This document shows positions 49,363-58,267 of a DNA stretch of 64,000 nucleotides, piece by piece. Every line of letters begins with the position of its first letter. The first letter of the stretch is position 1. The notes under the pieces are model-generated. The model did no database searches. It was given only the letters and a program-made list of their open reading frames with translations, and was not told where the DNA came from. Made by a program: the position numbers and the translations under genes. Source of the stretch: an uncultured Collinsella sp. (GTDB lineage: Bacteria; Actinomycetota; Coriobacteriia; Coriobacteriales; Coriobacteriaceae); NCBI GenBank assembly GCA_905213265.1, contig CAJMHR010000003.1:11044-75043 (forward strand), written 5' to 3'.

Positions 49363-50438
49363 TAGAGGTCTCCTCCCTTAAACGGCAAGCCCTGCTCGGC
49401 CGCCCGCAGTATGCGCTCGTCGATCTGGGAGCGCACGATGTCGTTGGTGGCGACCCAGGCGGCAAAGCTGGCGTTGTCGGGCGCGCCCAGGCCCTCCTGC
49501 AGTACCGGCGTCGCCTCGGAGAGTGCAAGGACGAGCTCGTCGGTGGAGCCTGCACTCACGTTGACGCGGGCATAGACGCCATCGGGAAACTCGGTTTGGA
49601 AGTAGAGCGCCTCGGCTGCGTGCAGGCACGAGCGCGCAAGGATACGCAGGTAGTGCTCGGCACCCTCGTAGTCCAGCTCGCGCCAGGCTGCGCTCATCAG
49701 CGCGATGAGCGTCCACGGGTCCAAGTCGCGTTCTGCATCCTTGGGACGACGGCGCAGCGGCGTGTTGGCGAGATAGGGGACGGAGTGGGCAGAGCGAAAG
49801 CGCTTGAGCTCCTCAGCGGGGTATTCGAGCTTTGCCATGGCGAGCATTGCGGTGTGGCGGACGCCGGCAGGATCGTTGGGGGCAAAGTCGAGGCTGCGGT
49901 TTGCGGCTTCGAGCGACATGCGGTAGCGGCCGCTAATGAGCGCGCGCGATGCCAAGGCGGCAAGCCAGCGCAGGTAGGGACGGCGGGTCAGGTCGCCTGC
50001 GGCCTCGCGCTCGTAGGGGTCCTGCGCCGAGGCAATCTTGAGCGCCAGATCGTGCTCCACCTCGTCGCACTTGGACACCAGATATTGCACGTATTCCTCG
50101 TTGGAGTCAGCGGTGAGGGCGCACAACATGCGCTGCGCATCCCAGTTGGCCGGATCGAGTGCGGCGGCCTCGCGAAGCATGTTCTCGGCAGCGGCCTCTT
50201 CTTGCTCGGCCTGGGTATCGTCAGGGATAAAGGGAATGCGGTAGTCGACGGCCTCGACCACCTTGGCAATGAGATGCCCGGCGCGGTCGCGGTCGTGCAC
50301 GATGAGCGGTGCGGGGTTGCGGGTGAATTGTTCCATCAGACGCTCTACGGCGGCAGCGTCGGTGAGCGGGATATTGTCGCGGCGCAAAGCCTCAAGAACG
50401 AGGCGATGGCAATCCTCTTGAATGGGATCGAATGCCAT
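49362..50438 (-). CDS. TPR-like helical protein, second of a pair
   Basis: 358 aa from the ATG at 50438 (AAAGGAGG upstream); the extension to 50468 lacks a site. Tandem helices such as AAENMLREAAALDPANWDAQRM and SLEAANRSLDFAPNDPAGVRHTAML are typical TPR units. It resembles its downstream neighbour in build and presumably in partners. Function unknown. Confidence 0.75.
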   Translation of the reverse strand: MAFDPIQEDCHRLVLEALRRDNIPLTDAAAVERLMEQFTRNPAPLIVHDRDRAGHLIAKVVEAVDYRIPFIPDDTQAEQEEAAAENMLREAAALDPANWDAQRMLCALTADSNEEYVQYLVSKCDEVEHDLALKIASAQDPYEREAAGDLTRRPYLRWLAALASRALISGRYRMSLEAANRSLDFAPNDPAGVRHTAMLAMAKLEYPAEELKRFRSAHSVPYLANTPLRRRPKDAERDLDPWTLIALMSAAWRELDYEGAEHYLRILARSCLHAAEALYFQTEFPDGVYARVNVSAGSTDELVLALSEATPVLQEGLGAPDNASFAAWVATNDIVRSQIDERILRAAEQGLPFKGGDL

Positions 50439-50938
50439 GGGGCCTCCTTTGCTGCGGTTAGGGTTCAAATATCTCTATATAAGGTTCTAGTTTACCCGCA
50501 TGTGGCACACCGGGGGTGCCGCACTTGGACTTGCACCTTTGCACCACGAAGACGGATGTCGCACAAATGTCGGCACCTTGGACGACCGAGTGGTATCACG
50601 GTGCCGCAAACGGTCGATTTTTGGCGGCGAACGGTGCATATTTTGGAGGGGCACGGTCCTGCCCGGGATATGTAGTCAACCTTGATAAAACGTTTGCCCA
50701 GCTTGGGAGTATGGATGCCGCACAAGGGTCTTCAGGGATAGAAAAAACGTTTCATCATTGGCGGCTTTAGGTGAATAACTGACCAACCAGAACGGTAAAA
50801 TAGTGTTTGTCTGAGCGTTGAGACGTTTAGACATCGCGCATTGTCATCGCCGGCAACGCGCAAACCGGTCCTAACGGAGCCAATTGGGTGCTCCGTTATA
50901 TACGCAAGTCTAAGAGGGGCTTGTTTAGGAGGCACAGT
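50439..50938. promoter_or_regulatory. 500-base intergenic region upstream of the iron alcohol dehydrogenase
   Basis: No gene seen. The left third is GC-rich with scattered TGCACC and GCCGCA repeats. The right part is AT-richer. A 9-bp perfect stem TAACGGAGC/GCTCCGTTA (50872-50880 / 50890-50898) lies 40 bases before the adh start and could be a leader hairpin. Promoter boxes are not clear enough to place. Confidence 0.45.
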
Positions 50939-52162
50939 ATGGGACGTTTTACCAATCCTCGCGATCTGTACTTTGGTGAGGGCGCTCGCCACGAGGTGAA
51001 GAACCTCAAGGGTAAGAAGGCCATCATCGTTTCTGGCGGCAGCTCTATGCGCCGCGGCGGGTTCCTGCAGGACGTTGAGGCCGACCTCAAAGAGGCCGGC
51101 ATGGAGGTCAAGCTGTTCGAGGGCGTCGAGTCCGATCCCTCCATCGAGACCGTCATGAAGGGCGCAGCCGCTATGCGCGACTTCGAGCCCGACTGGATTG
51201 TTGCTATCGGCGGCGGTTCGCCCATCGATGCCGCTAAGGCCATGTGGGTCTTCTACGAGTATCCCGAGGAGTCCTTCGACAACATTATCCAGCCGTTCAG
51301 CTTCCCCGAGCTGCGTCAGAAGGCTCACTTCTGCGCCATTTCCTCTACCTCCGGCACTGCTACCGAGGTCACCGCATTCTCCGTCATCACGGATTACGAA
51401 AAGGGCATCAAGTACCCGCTGGCCGACTTCAACATCACCCCTGATGTCGCCATCGTCGACCCCGAGCTCACCTACACCATGCCCGCCAAGCTGTGCGCTC
51501 ACACCGGCATGGATGCTCTGACCCACTGCATGGAGGCCTACGTTTCCACCTGCGCCTCTATGTTCACCGACGCCAACGCTCTGCACGGCATCCGCGAGAT
51601 CGTCGAGTGGCTGCCCAAGTCCTATGCTGGCGACCATGAGGCCCGTCAGCACATGCACGAGGCTCAGTGCATCGCCGGTATCGCCTTCTCCTCGGGCCTG
51701 CTCGGCATCGTTCACTCCATGGCTCACAAGACCGGTGCTGCCTTCGAGAACGGCCACATCATCCACGGTGCCGCTAACGCCATGTACCTGGGCAAGGTCA
51801 TCCAGTGGAACTCCAAGGATCCCCGTGCTGCCGAGCGTTACGCTTACGTGGCCAAGGAGATCCTGCACCTTCCCGGCGAGACCAACGAGGAGCTCATCGC
51901 TGCGCTCGTCCAGAAGATCCGCGACCTCAACGACCAGCTCAACATTCCGCAGTCCATCAAGGATTACGCGAATGGTGGCGTGAAGGTCGACGCCGAGAAC
52001 CCGCAGATGGTTTCCGAGGAGGAGTTCCTCGCCAAGCTGCCCGAGATTGCCGCGAACGCCGAGCAGGACGCCTGCACGCCCGAGAACCCGCGTGAGACCA
52101 AGGCTGCCGACTTCGAGAAGATCCTCAAGGCCTGCTACTACGACACCGACATCGATTTCTAA
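50939..52162 (+). CDS. Iron-containing alcohol dehydrogenase
   Basis: 407 aa. NAD-binding IVAIGGGSPIDAAKAMWVF, the family signature STSGTATEVTAFSVITD, and metal residues in GMDALTHCMEAYVS and GIVHSMAHKTGAAFENGHIIHG. It interconverts short alcohols and aldehydes in fermentation; substrate not predictable. The ATG at 50939 follows AGGAGG. A strong terminator follows the gene. Confidence 0.92.
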   Translation: MGRFTNPRDLYFGEGARHEVKNLKGKKAIIVSGGSSMRRGGFLQDVEADLKEAGMEVKLFEGVESDPSIETVMKGAAAMRDFEPDWIVAIGGGSPIDAAKAMWVFYEYPEESFDNIIQPFSFPELRQKAHFCAISSTSGTATEVTAFSVITDYEKGIKYPLADFNITPDVAIVDPELTYTMPAKLCAHTGMDALTHCMEAYVSTCASMFTDANALHGIREIVEWLPKSYAGDHEARQHMHEAQCIAGIAFSSGLLGIVHSMAHKTGAAFENGHIIHGAANAMYLGKVIQWNSKDPRAAERYAYVAKEILHLPGETNEELIAALVQKIRDLNDQLNIPQSIKDYANGGVKVDAENPQMVSEEEFLAKLPEIAANAEQDACTPENPRETKAADFEKILKACYYDTDIDF

Positions 52163-52184
52163 TCGACTCTTGTTATCGTAACGA

Positions 52185-52227
52185 GGGGCTCCGCACGTAT
52201 CTGTACGGAGCCCCTTTCTTTTTTCTT
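52185..52227 (+). terminator. Intrinsic terminator after the iron alcohol dehydrogenase
   Basis: GGGGCTCCG (52185-52193) pairs with CGGAGCCCC (52206-52214), followed by TTTCTTTTTTC. Confidence 0.93.
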
Positions 52228-52245
52228 TTAGAGAATGGGATAGTT

Positions 52246-53346
52246 ATGGCTGCAATTTTCAATAGCCCCAGCAAGTACATCCAGGGTCCGGACGAGCTGG
52301 CCAAGCTCGGCTCCTATGTCGAGCCGCTCGGCGCTAAGGCCCTCGTCATCGTGACGCCTTCGGGCAAGAAGCGCGTCGGTGCCAAGATCGAGGGCGGCTT
52401 TGCCGAGGCTAAGGCCGAGCTGCTGTTTGAGGATTTTAACGGCGAGTGCTCCAAGGGCGAGGTCGATCGCCTGGTTGCGCTCGCTCGCGACAACGGTTGC
52501 GATATCGTCGTCGGCGTCGGTGGCGGCAAGATCCTCGACACCGCGAAGGCCGTCGCCTACTACCTGGAGTCCCCGGTTATCATTTGCCCCACCATTGCTT
52601 CGACCGATGCCCCGTGTTCGGCGCTTTCGGTGCTTTATACCGATGACGGCCAGTTCGACAAGTACCTCTTCCTTAAGGCAAACCCCAATATTGTCCTTAT
52701 GGATACGACGGTTATCGCGGCGAGCCCGGTGCGCCTGACGGTTTCCGGCATGGGCGATGCGCTCGCAACCTATTTCGAGGCCCAGGCAACGCACGATGCC
52801 GACGGCGGCACCTGCGCTGGCGGCAAGGGCGGCATGGCCGGTCTGGCGCTTGCCAAGCTCTGCTACGAGACGCTTATGGCCGATGGCGTTAAGGCCAAGG
52901 TCGCGCTGGAGAAGGGTGCGCTCACGCCTGCCGTCGAGCATATCATCGAGGCAAACACGCTGCTCTCCGGCATCGGCTTTGAGAGCTCGGGCCTTGCTGC
53001 TGCTCATGCCATCCACAATGGCCTGACGATGCTGCCCGAGTGCCACGGCATGTATCACGGCGAGAAGGTCGCCTTTGGCACTATCGTCCAGCTGGTACTC
53101 GAGGATGCTCCGACTGAGAAACTCGAGGAAGTCTTGGGCTTCTGCATTGAGCTGGGCCTGCCGGTCACGATGAAGGAACTTGGCGTTGCCGAGCTTACGC
53201 GCGAGCAGGCCATGATTGTTGCCGAGGCCGCCTGCGCACCCGATGACACCATGTGCAACATGCCGTTTGAGGTGACGCCCGAGATGGTTGCAAACGCCAT
53301 TCTGGGTGCCGACGCACTGGGTCACTACTATCTCATGGATGAGTAA
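52246..53346 (+). CDS. gldA: Glycerol dehydrogenase
   Basis: 366 aa, GldA type. It oxidises glycerol to dihydroxyacetone with NAD. Motifs: VVGVGGGKILDTAKAVAYY (NAD), and zinc ligands in SGMGDALATYFEA, LAAAHAIHNGL and MYHGEKVAFG. The ribosome site is weak (GAGAATGGGA). A canonical terminator lies 15 bases after the stop. A shorter paralogue follows. Confidence 0.92.
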   Translation: MAAIFNSPSKYIQGPDELAKLGSYVEPLGAKALVIVTPSGKKRVGAKIEGGFAEAKAELLFEDFNGECSKGEVDRLVALARDNGCDIVVGVGGGKILDTAKAVAYYLESPVIICPTIASTDAPCSALSVLYTDDGQFDKYLFLKANPNIVLMDTTVIAASPVRLTVSGMGDALATYFEAQATHDADGGTCAGGKGGMAGLALAKLCYETLMADGVKAKVALEKGALTPAVEHIIEANTLLSGIGFESSGLAAAHAIHNGLTMLPECHGMYHGEKVAFGTIVQLVLEDAPTEKLEEVLGFCIELGLPVTMKELGVAELTREQAMIVAEAACAPDDTMCNMPFEVTPEMVANAILGADALGHYYLMDE

Positions 53347-53360
53347 ATCAAGCTAAGGAA

Positions 53361-53395
53361 GGGGCAAAGCCAACAGATGGCTTTGCCCCTTTTTG
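53361..53395 (+). terminator. Intrinsic terminator after gldA
   Basis: GGGGCAAAGCC (53361-53371) pairs with GGCTTTGCCCC (53379-53389), followed by TTTTT. Confidence 0.93.
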
Positions 53396-53399
53396 CTAT

Positions 53400-53428
53400 G
53401 GTGCAAAGGGGTCAGGTTACTTTGCACC
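53400..53428. repeat. REP-like hairpin
   Basis: GGTGCAAAG (53400-53408) pairs with CTTTGCACC (53420-53428). The loop contains GGGTCAGGTTA, related to loops at 46066-46080 and 55961-55971. Confidence 0.5.
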
Positions 53429-53459
53429 AATCGTTGTTTGATGAAGGGCGGATTCTCGT

Positions 53460-54527
53460 ATGGCGCTTCCTGTGGTTTACGGCGGTCCCGGCCGGTATGT
53501 TCAGGGGCCGGGCGAACTGTCGCGTCAAGGCAAGTATTTGTCATGGTTGGGCTGCGCTGCCTATGTCTTGTTTGACCAGGGCACCGAGGATCGGCTGTGC
53601 AGACAGATCGTCGATGGATTTCTGGACGACGATCTAAGCGAGCCGTTCTTTAAGATTTATGACGGTCCGTGTACGGAAGAGGCCGTTTTCGAAATGGCTA
53701 AGGAAGCCCAGGCCGAGTATTGCGACATGGTAGTGGGTATTGGCGGCGGCAAAATGCTCGATATCGCCAAGGCCGTTGCGTTTTATACCGAGTTGCCGTT
53801 GTGCGTATGCCCCACGGCGGCTTCGATGGACGGTCCGTGCAGCGCGATTTCGGTGCTGTATCACGAGGATGGGTCGTTCGACCGCTATCTGATGCTCGAG
53901 AAGAATCCAGACCTGGTCGTGGTCGATACCAACGTGGTCGCGTCAGCCCCGCTGCGCATGACGGTCGCTGGTATGGGCGATGCGCTGGCAACGTACTTCG
54001 AGGCGCGTTCGTGCGCCGCGGCGCACGGCGCCAACGAGCACGGTGGCGCACCGGGACACTTGGCCTTGGTTGCGGCTCGTGCCTGCTATGACACGCTTAT
54101 GGAGTGCGGCGTCGCTGCCAAGCGCGATCTCAAAAAGGGCCGTATATCGCCGGCGGTTGAGCGCCTGATCGAGTGCAATATTCTGCTCTCGGGCGTCGGC
54201 TTTGAGAGCGGCGGCTTGGCGTTGGCGCATGCTATCGCCAACGGCCTGACGATTCTGCCCGAGTGCAAGGCCATGCATGGTGAGGCCGTGGCATTTGGCC
54301 TGGTGGTGCAGCTGCGCCTGGAGCGTGCGCCCGAGCTTGATCAGGTGCTCGAGTTTTGCCAGCGCGTTGGTCTGCCGACGACGCTCGAGGAGCTGGGTCT
54401 TGGCGAGATTTCCGATGCCGATCTGCAGGGTGTTGCAAATGCGGTCTTTAGAAACGAGCGCAATATGGCTAACGAACAGGCCAAGGTGACCAAACAAAAA
54501 CTCGTGCAGCTCATGTGCGAGGCATAG
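53460..54527 (+). CDS. Glycerol dehydrogenase paralogue
   Basis: 355 aa, about the same domain plan as GldA: VVGIGGGKMLDIAKAVAFY, GMGDALATYFEAR, LALAHAIANGLTILPECKAMHGEAVAFG. The metal-binding Asp and both His are kept, but the N-terminus is shorter and cysteine-richer (DMVVG..LCVCPTAASMDGPC). It may act on a different small polyol or hydroxyketone. No obvious ribosome site beyond AAGGGCGG. Confidence 0.85.
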   Translation: MALPVVYGGPGRYVQGPGELSRQGKYLSWLGCAAYVLFDQGTEDRLCRQIVDGFLDDDLSEPFFKIYDGPCTEEAVFEMAKEAQAEYCDMVVGIGGGKMLDIAKAVAFYTELPLCVCPTAASMDGPCSAISVLYHEDGSFDRYLMLEKNPDLVVVDTNVVASAPLRMTVAGMGDALATYFEARSCAAAHGANEHGGAPGHLALVAARACYDTLMECGVAAKRDLKKGRISPAVERLIECNILLSGVGFESGGLALAHAIANGLTILPECKAMHGEAVAFGLVVQLRLERAPELDQVLEFCQRVGLPTTLEELGLGEISDADLQGVANAVFRNERNMANEQAKVTKQKLVQLMCEA

Positions 54528-54678
54528 TTTGGCGCTTGATTGACCTTGTGCAATCGAGACGGCGATAGGCCATGGGCTATTTGCTGCAAAGATGCTCCGC
54601 GTGTAATTTGCCCGAGGCGTGGGCCGATAGCGTATCATTATCTCTTGCTTGTTTGCACTGCTCAGGGAGGGGCCGCGC

Positions 54679-55932
54679 ATGGCGCAGGAACACGATCTGT
54701 TTGATGACATTATCGAGATCAGCAAGGGTTTCGACTTTCTTAAAAACCCGCTTGGCGGTGTGACCGATGCACTCGATCCGTCGGCGCCGCAGTGGAATCC
54801 TGCCGACTACAAGGAGCGTCCGCGCGGTAACACCATTCCGTGCCTGACCTGCAAAAACGAAAAGAGCGGCTGCACCGCGTGCATGGACGTGTGCCCGGTC
54901 AACGCTATCGAGGTCGAGGAAGACGCCATCGAGATCCTCGACTCCTGTCGCAAGTGCGGCCTGTGCGCCGCTGCCTGTCCGACCGAGGCAATCATCTCGC
55001 CGCGCTTGGCGCCCAAAAACGTCTACGACGACATTGTCTCGGCGGCTACGAGCCACGAGACCGCCTACGTCACCTGCACGCGTGCCCTTAAGCGCATGCC
55101 GCGCGAGAACGAAGTCGTCGTTGCCTGCGTGGGCGATATTACGGCCGAGACCTGGTTCTCGGTACTGGCAGACTATCCCAACGTGAGTGTGTACCTGCCG
55201 TTGGGCGTGTGCGATAAATGCCGCAACACCGGCGGTGAGGACATTCTGGGCGAGGCGATTGCGAAGGCCGAGGAGTGGTCCGGCACGGGTATGGGCTTGG
55301 AGGTCGACTCCAAGAGCCTCAAATGCCATAAGCGCCGCGAGTACGAGCGCAAGGAGTACATGGAAAAGATCGCCCGCACCACGGGCCTGACGGTGACCAA
55401 GCTCAATCCGGCGACGGCGGCGCTGGCCTCGGTGACGCAAAAGCTCAAGGCCCATCGCCATCAGATTACCCAGCTGGAGCGCACGCTCAACACCATGTGC
55501 GGCACCACGACGACCAAGCGTCGCCGTTCGCTCACGCACGGGCGGCAGCTGGTGCTCTCGACGCTGCAAAACCACCCCGAGCTTGCCCAGAACATGCAGG
55601 TGAGCACGCCGGAGTGCGATTTTGACAAGTGCACGTCGTGCGGCGAGTGCGTCAATGTATGCCCCACGTTCGCCTGCGATTTGGTGGGAAGCGGTCGCTT
55701 TGCACTGGAGTCCACGTATTGCCTAGGTTGCGGAGCTTGCGTCAAGGTGTGTCCCGAGCATGCGCTTAAGTTGGTTGAGCATGATGCATCCAACCTGGTG
55801 GTCGTCGATCCCGAGGCCGAGGAAAAGGCCGCCCAGAAGGCGAAGGCTCATGAAGAAGCTGAGAAGGTCAAGGCCGAAGCAAAGGCCAAGCTCGACAAGA
55901 TGCTCGATCAGGTGGAGAAGCTCGCAGACTAG
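54679..55932 (+). CDS. Multi-cluster 4Fe-4S ferredoxin protein
   Basis: 417 aa from the ATG at 54679 (GGAGGGG upstream). First cysteine block CLTCKNEKSGCTACMDVCP and CRKCGLCAAACPTEA near 55-110; second pair CTSCGECVNVCPTFAC and CLGCGACVKVCPEHA near 315-365; a central domain with CDKCRNTGG. The C-terminus is an alanine/lysine-rich helix. It should move electrons in an anaerobic redox chain; partner unknown. Confidence 0.85.
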   Translation: MAQEHDLFDDIIEISKGFDFLKNPLGGVTDALDPSAPQWNPADYKERPRGNTIPCLTCKNEKSGCTACMDVCPVNAIEVEEDAIEILDSCRKCGLCAAACPTEAIISPRLAPKNVYDDIVSAATSHETAYVTCTRALKRMPRENEVVVACVGDITAETWFSVLADYPNVSVYLPLGVCDKCRNTGGEDILGEAIAKAEEWSGTGMGLEVDSKSLKCHKRREYERKEYMEKIARTTGLTVTKLNPATAALASVTQKLKAHRHQITQLERTLNTMCGTTTTKRRRSLTHGRQLVLSTLQNHPELAQNMQVSTPECDFDKCTSCGECVNVCPTFACDLVGSGRFALESTYCLGCGACVKVCPEHALKLVEHDASNLVVVDPEAEEKAAQKAKAHEEAEKVKAEAKAKLDKMLDQVEKLAD

Positions 55933-55951
55933 CTAAAAGAACGTAAATGAT

Positions 55952-55982
55952 GGCCGGTGGGACAGGTACTGCCCCACCGGCC
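55952..55982. repeat. REP-like hairpin after the ferredoxin gene
   Basis: GGCCGGTGGG (55952-55961) pairs with CCCACCGGCC (55973-55982). Its loop contains ACAGGTACTG, so the left side reads GGGACAGGTAC. A run of A follows on the plus strand, so it is not a standard forward terminator. Confidence 0.55.
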
Positions 55983-55987
55983 AAAAA

Positions 55988-56054
55988 AGTTGCGGTGGAA
56001 TAGTTCCTGTTTTGCCCTTAAGCTGGCCATTCTAGGAACTATTCCACCGCAACT
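55988..56054. repeat. Perfect 21-bp inverted repeat with 25-base loop
   Basis: The arm at 55988-56008 starts AGTTGCGGTGGAATAG; its exact reverse complement occupies 56034-56054. It lies in the convergent gap between the ferredoxin gene and the GntR regulator. The length and perfection exceed an ordinary terminator and there is no T-run. Confidence 0.8.
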
Positions 56055-56063
56055 AATAAATGG

Positions 56064-56819
56064 TTAGTTCATGCTGCTTTGGTGGCCGGTTCGACCGGTA
56101 CCGTTGCGCGTCACGGTTTCATGGAGCAAAAAGAACCCGGGGACCTGTTTTGTCTCGGTGTATTCCATAAGGATGCCGTCGGCGTTGTAGGTCTGCCCGC
56201 GTATAACGGCGAGTGCGTTAAAGTCGTCGAGATCGAGCACGCGCGCATCTTCGGGCGTGGGGTGCTCAATCGTTACATCGCGTTTGCCCGTGGCAATCTT
56301 AATGCCAAGGTCTTCTTCGAGGTAACGATAAATCGAATCGTTGACAATCTCGGGTGTCAGTCCCGGTACCTGTGAGCTTAGGTAATAGGAGTCGTCGGAG
56401 CACACGGCATGTCCGTCTGCATAACGAATGCGTTTGGCGCGTGTGAGCTCACAGCCTTCGGGAAACCCGGTAATCCCGGAGAGTGCCTTGCTACAGACGA
56501 GGAGCTCAAAGACGGTGGTGACAGTCTTGAGCTCAAAGCCTCGGCTGGTCGCGATTTCCTTAAAGGTCTCGAGTCCGCCGCCACCACGACTCTTCTCGTC
56601 ACTGATGTTGCGAATGACGCGCATGCCTTTGCCTTGCTGGGGGAGCACGTAACCATCTGCCGCAAGCATCGAGATGGCGCGACGGACCGTCATGCGTGAA
56701 CAGTCAAACAGCTGCGTGAGCTCAGTCTCCGAAGGCAGATAACTCTGATAGGCGTATGTGCCGTCGTCAATCGACTGCTTCACGTTGTCATAAATAGTTT
56801 GGAAGATGGCTCGCGCCAT
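56064..56819 (-). CDS. GntR/HutC-family regulator with UTRA domain
   Basis: 251 aa. Winged helix LPSETELTQLFDCSRMTVRRAISMLAADGYVLPQQGKG (residues 28-66 region) and an effector-binding UTRA domain (about 95-240) ending LHETVTRNG. Relatives sense phosphosugars. It lies beside an alpha-glucoside PTS and GH4 gene, and two TCTAGA-centred palindromes between 57977 and 58121 are likely operators. Confidence 0.88.
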   Translation of the reverse strand: MARAIFQTIYDNVKQSIDDGTYAYQSYLPSETELTQLFDCSRMTVRRAISMLAADGYVLPQQGKGMRVIRNISDEKSRGGGGLETFKEIATSRGFELKTVTTVFELLVCSKALSGITGFPEGCELTRAKRIRYADGHAVCSDDSYYLSSQVPGLTPEIVNDSIYRYLEEDLGIKIATGKRDVTIEHPTPEDARVLDLDDFNALAVIRGQTYNADGILMEYTETKQVPGFFLLHETVTRNGTGRTGHQSSMN

Positions 56820-56884
56820 GACGGTCTCCTAGAGCTGGGCGCGTGAACGACGGATGAGGGCCGCCCGCGCAGGTGTCAATCGAT

Positions 56885-57910
56885 TTACTTGCTGGGGTCG
56901 ATTATATATTTGCCCATGGCACGCAGGGCCGGGTCTGACAGGATGGCGCCGAGTTCATCGAGGGAAGCTACCTTTGCGACCATCGAGGATACGTCGAGCC
57001 TGCCAGAGTCGATGAGCTCGAGCGCGCGACGCTGCGTATAAGGGTTGATGTAGGACGAGGTGAGCACAAGCTCCTTCTGGAAGACCTCGAAGGGCTTGAC
57101 GGTGATTGTCTCATCGGGCTTGGTGAGGCCGAACATCATGACCGTAGCCTTGTGGCCGGCGATCTGGATGGCCTGCTCGATGGTGACGGGCTTGCCAACA
57201 CACTCGATAACGACATCGACGTTGCCGACGCCCTCCTGCTTCAGGCGGGCCGGGACGTCCTCGTGGATGGAGTCGATCGTCAGATCGGCGCCGAGCTTGA
57301 GTGCAACCTCGCGTTTGCCCTCGACAGGCTCGAGCAAGACGACTTTGGTGGCGCCGGCGTTTTTGGCAAGCTGCATCATGAGCAGGCCGATCATGCCGCC
57401 GCCGATAACGACAACTGTGCTGCCGGGCTTGATGCTGCACATATCGATGCCGTGCAGGCAGCAGGCGACGGGCTCGGTCATAGCACCCTGCTCAAAGCTG
57501 GTGTGATCGCCCAACTTGTAGACTTGCTGCATATCGACGGAGCAGTACTCCGCAAAGCCGCCGTTAACGGTGGTGCCGTAGCCGGTCATATGCTCGCAGT
57601 AGTGGTTGATTCCGTCACGGCAGGGTTCGCAGCAGCCGCAGGGATGGTTTGGGTCAATGCACACGCGATCGCCCGGTTTAAAGTCGGTGACGTCGCTGCC
57701 TACGGCCTCGACAACGCCCGCAAACTCATGACCAAGGATCGTAGGCGGGGTAACGTCGGCTGCACCCTTGTCGCCTTCATAGATATGAACGTCGGTACCG
57801 CAGACGCCGCAAGCTTTGACGTTGATCAGAACGTCGCGCCTGCCCACGGCCGGCTTTGCCGATTCCTCGACTCTGAGGTCGTGCTTTCCATAGAAGACCG
57901 CGCTTTTCAT
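56885..57910 (-). CDS. Zinc-dependent sugar-alcohol dehydrogenase (MDR family)
   Basis: 341 aa. Catalytic zinc: CGVCGTDVHIYEG and GHEFAGVVEAVG. Structural zinc: four cysteines in NHPCGCCEPCRDGINHYC. NAD-binding VVVIGGGMIGLLMMQLA. Close in design to sorbitol or threonine dehydrogenases. It is divergent from the PTS gene and shares its operator region, so its substrate may derive from the transported sugar. Confidence 0.88.
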   Translation of the reverse strand: MKSAVFYGKHDLRVEESAKPAVGRRDVLINVKACGVCGTDVHIYEGDKGAADVTPPTILGHEFAGVVEAVGSDVTDFKPGDRVCIDPNHPCGCCEPCRDGINHYCEHMTGYGTTVNGGFAEYCSVDMQQVYKLGDHTSFEQGAMTEPVACCLHGIDMCSIKPGSTVVVIGGGMIGLLMMQLAKNAGATKVVLLEPVEGKREVALKLGADLTIDSIHEDVPARLKQEGVGNVDVVIECVGKPVTIEQAIQIAGHKATVMMFGLTKPDETITVKPFEVFQKELVLTSSYINPYTQRRALELIDSGRLDVSSMVAKVASLDELGAILSDPALRAMGKYIIDPSK

Positions 57911-58267
57911 GGTGACTCCTTAACGTGGCGGTGAATGTTGTAATGAAGTATAGGTATGCAAACATCCTTATACAAGCCTATCTAGACAAGTCGATAAATA
58001 TTTTGTTTTAGAAGTTTTAGACAAACAGGCAATAACAGGCAAAACCTTTGAAATAAACCGTTCACCGTCAAATATCGACCGCTGACCGAACATGGAAACC
58101 GTATTAACTTGTCTAGATAAGTGATATGATAAAAATAGAAGCGCAAGAAGTCAGGGAAGCGGGCCCACCCGTCCTATTGCACGAGGTACACGCAAACGGC
58201 GCGTCTGCGGTCTCGAGTGAAGCCAAAACCGCAGCCGCTCCGAATGAAGAGAGGGGGATTCCCCGTC
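57911..58267. promoter_or_regulatory. Divergent promoter region of the alpha-glucoside locus with two operators
   Basis: Operator-like palindromes CCTATCTAGACAAG (57977-57990) and CTTGTCTAGATAAG (58108-58121) match the TTGTCTAGACAA pattern of GntR/UTRA repressors. The second overlaps a likely -10 box TATGAT (58125-58130) of the rightward PTS gene; the first is placed to control the leftward dehydrogenase. The intervening DNA is AT-rich. Confidence 0.75.
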
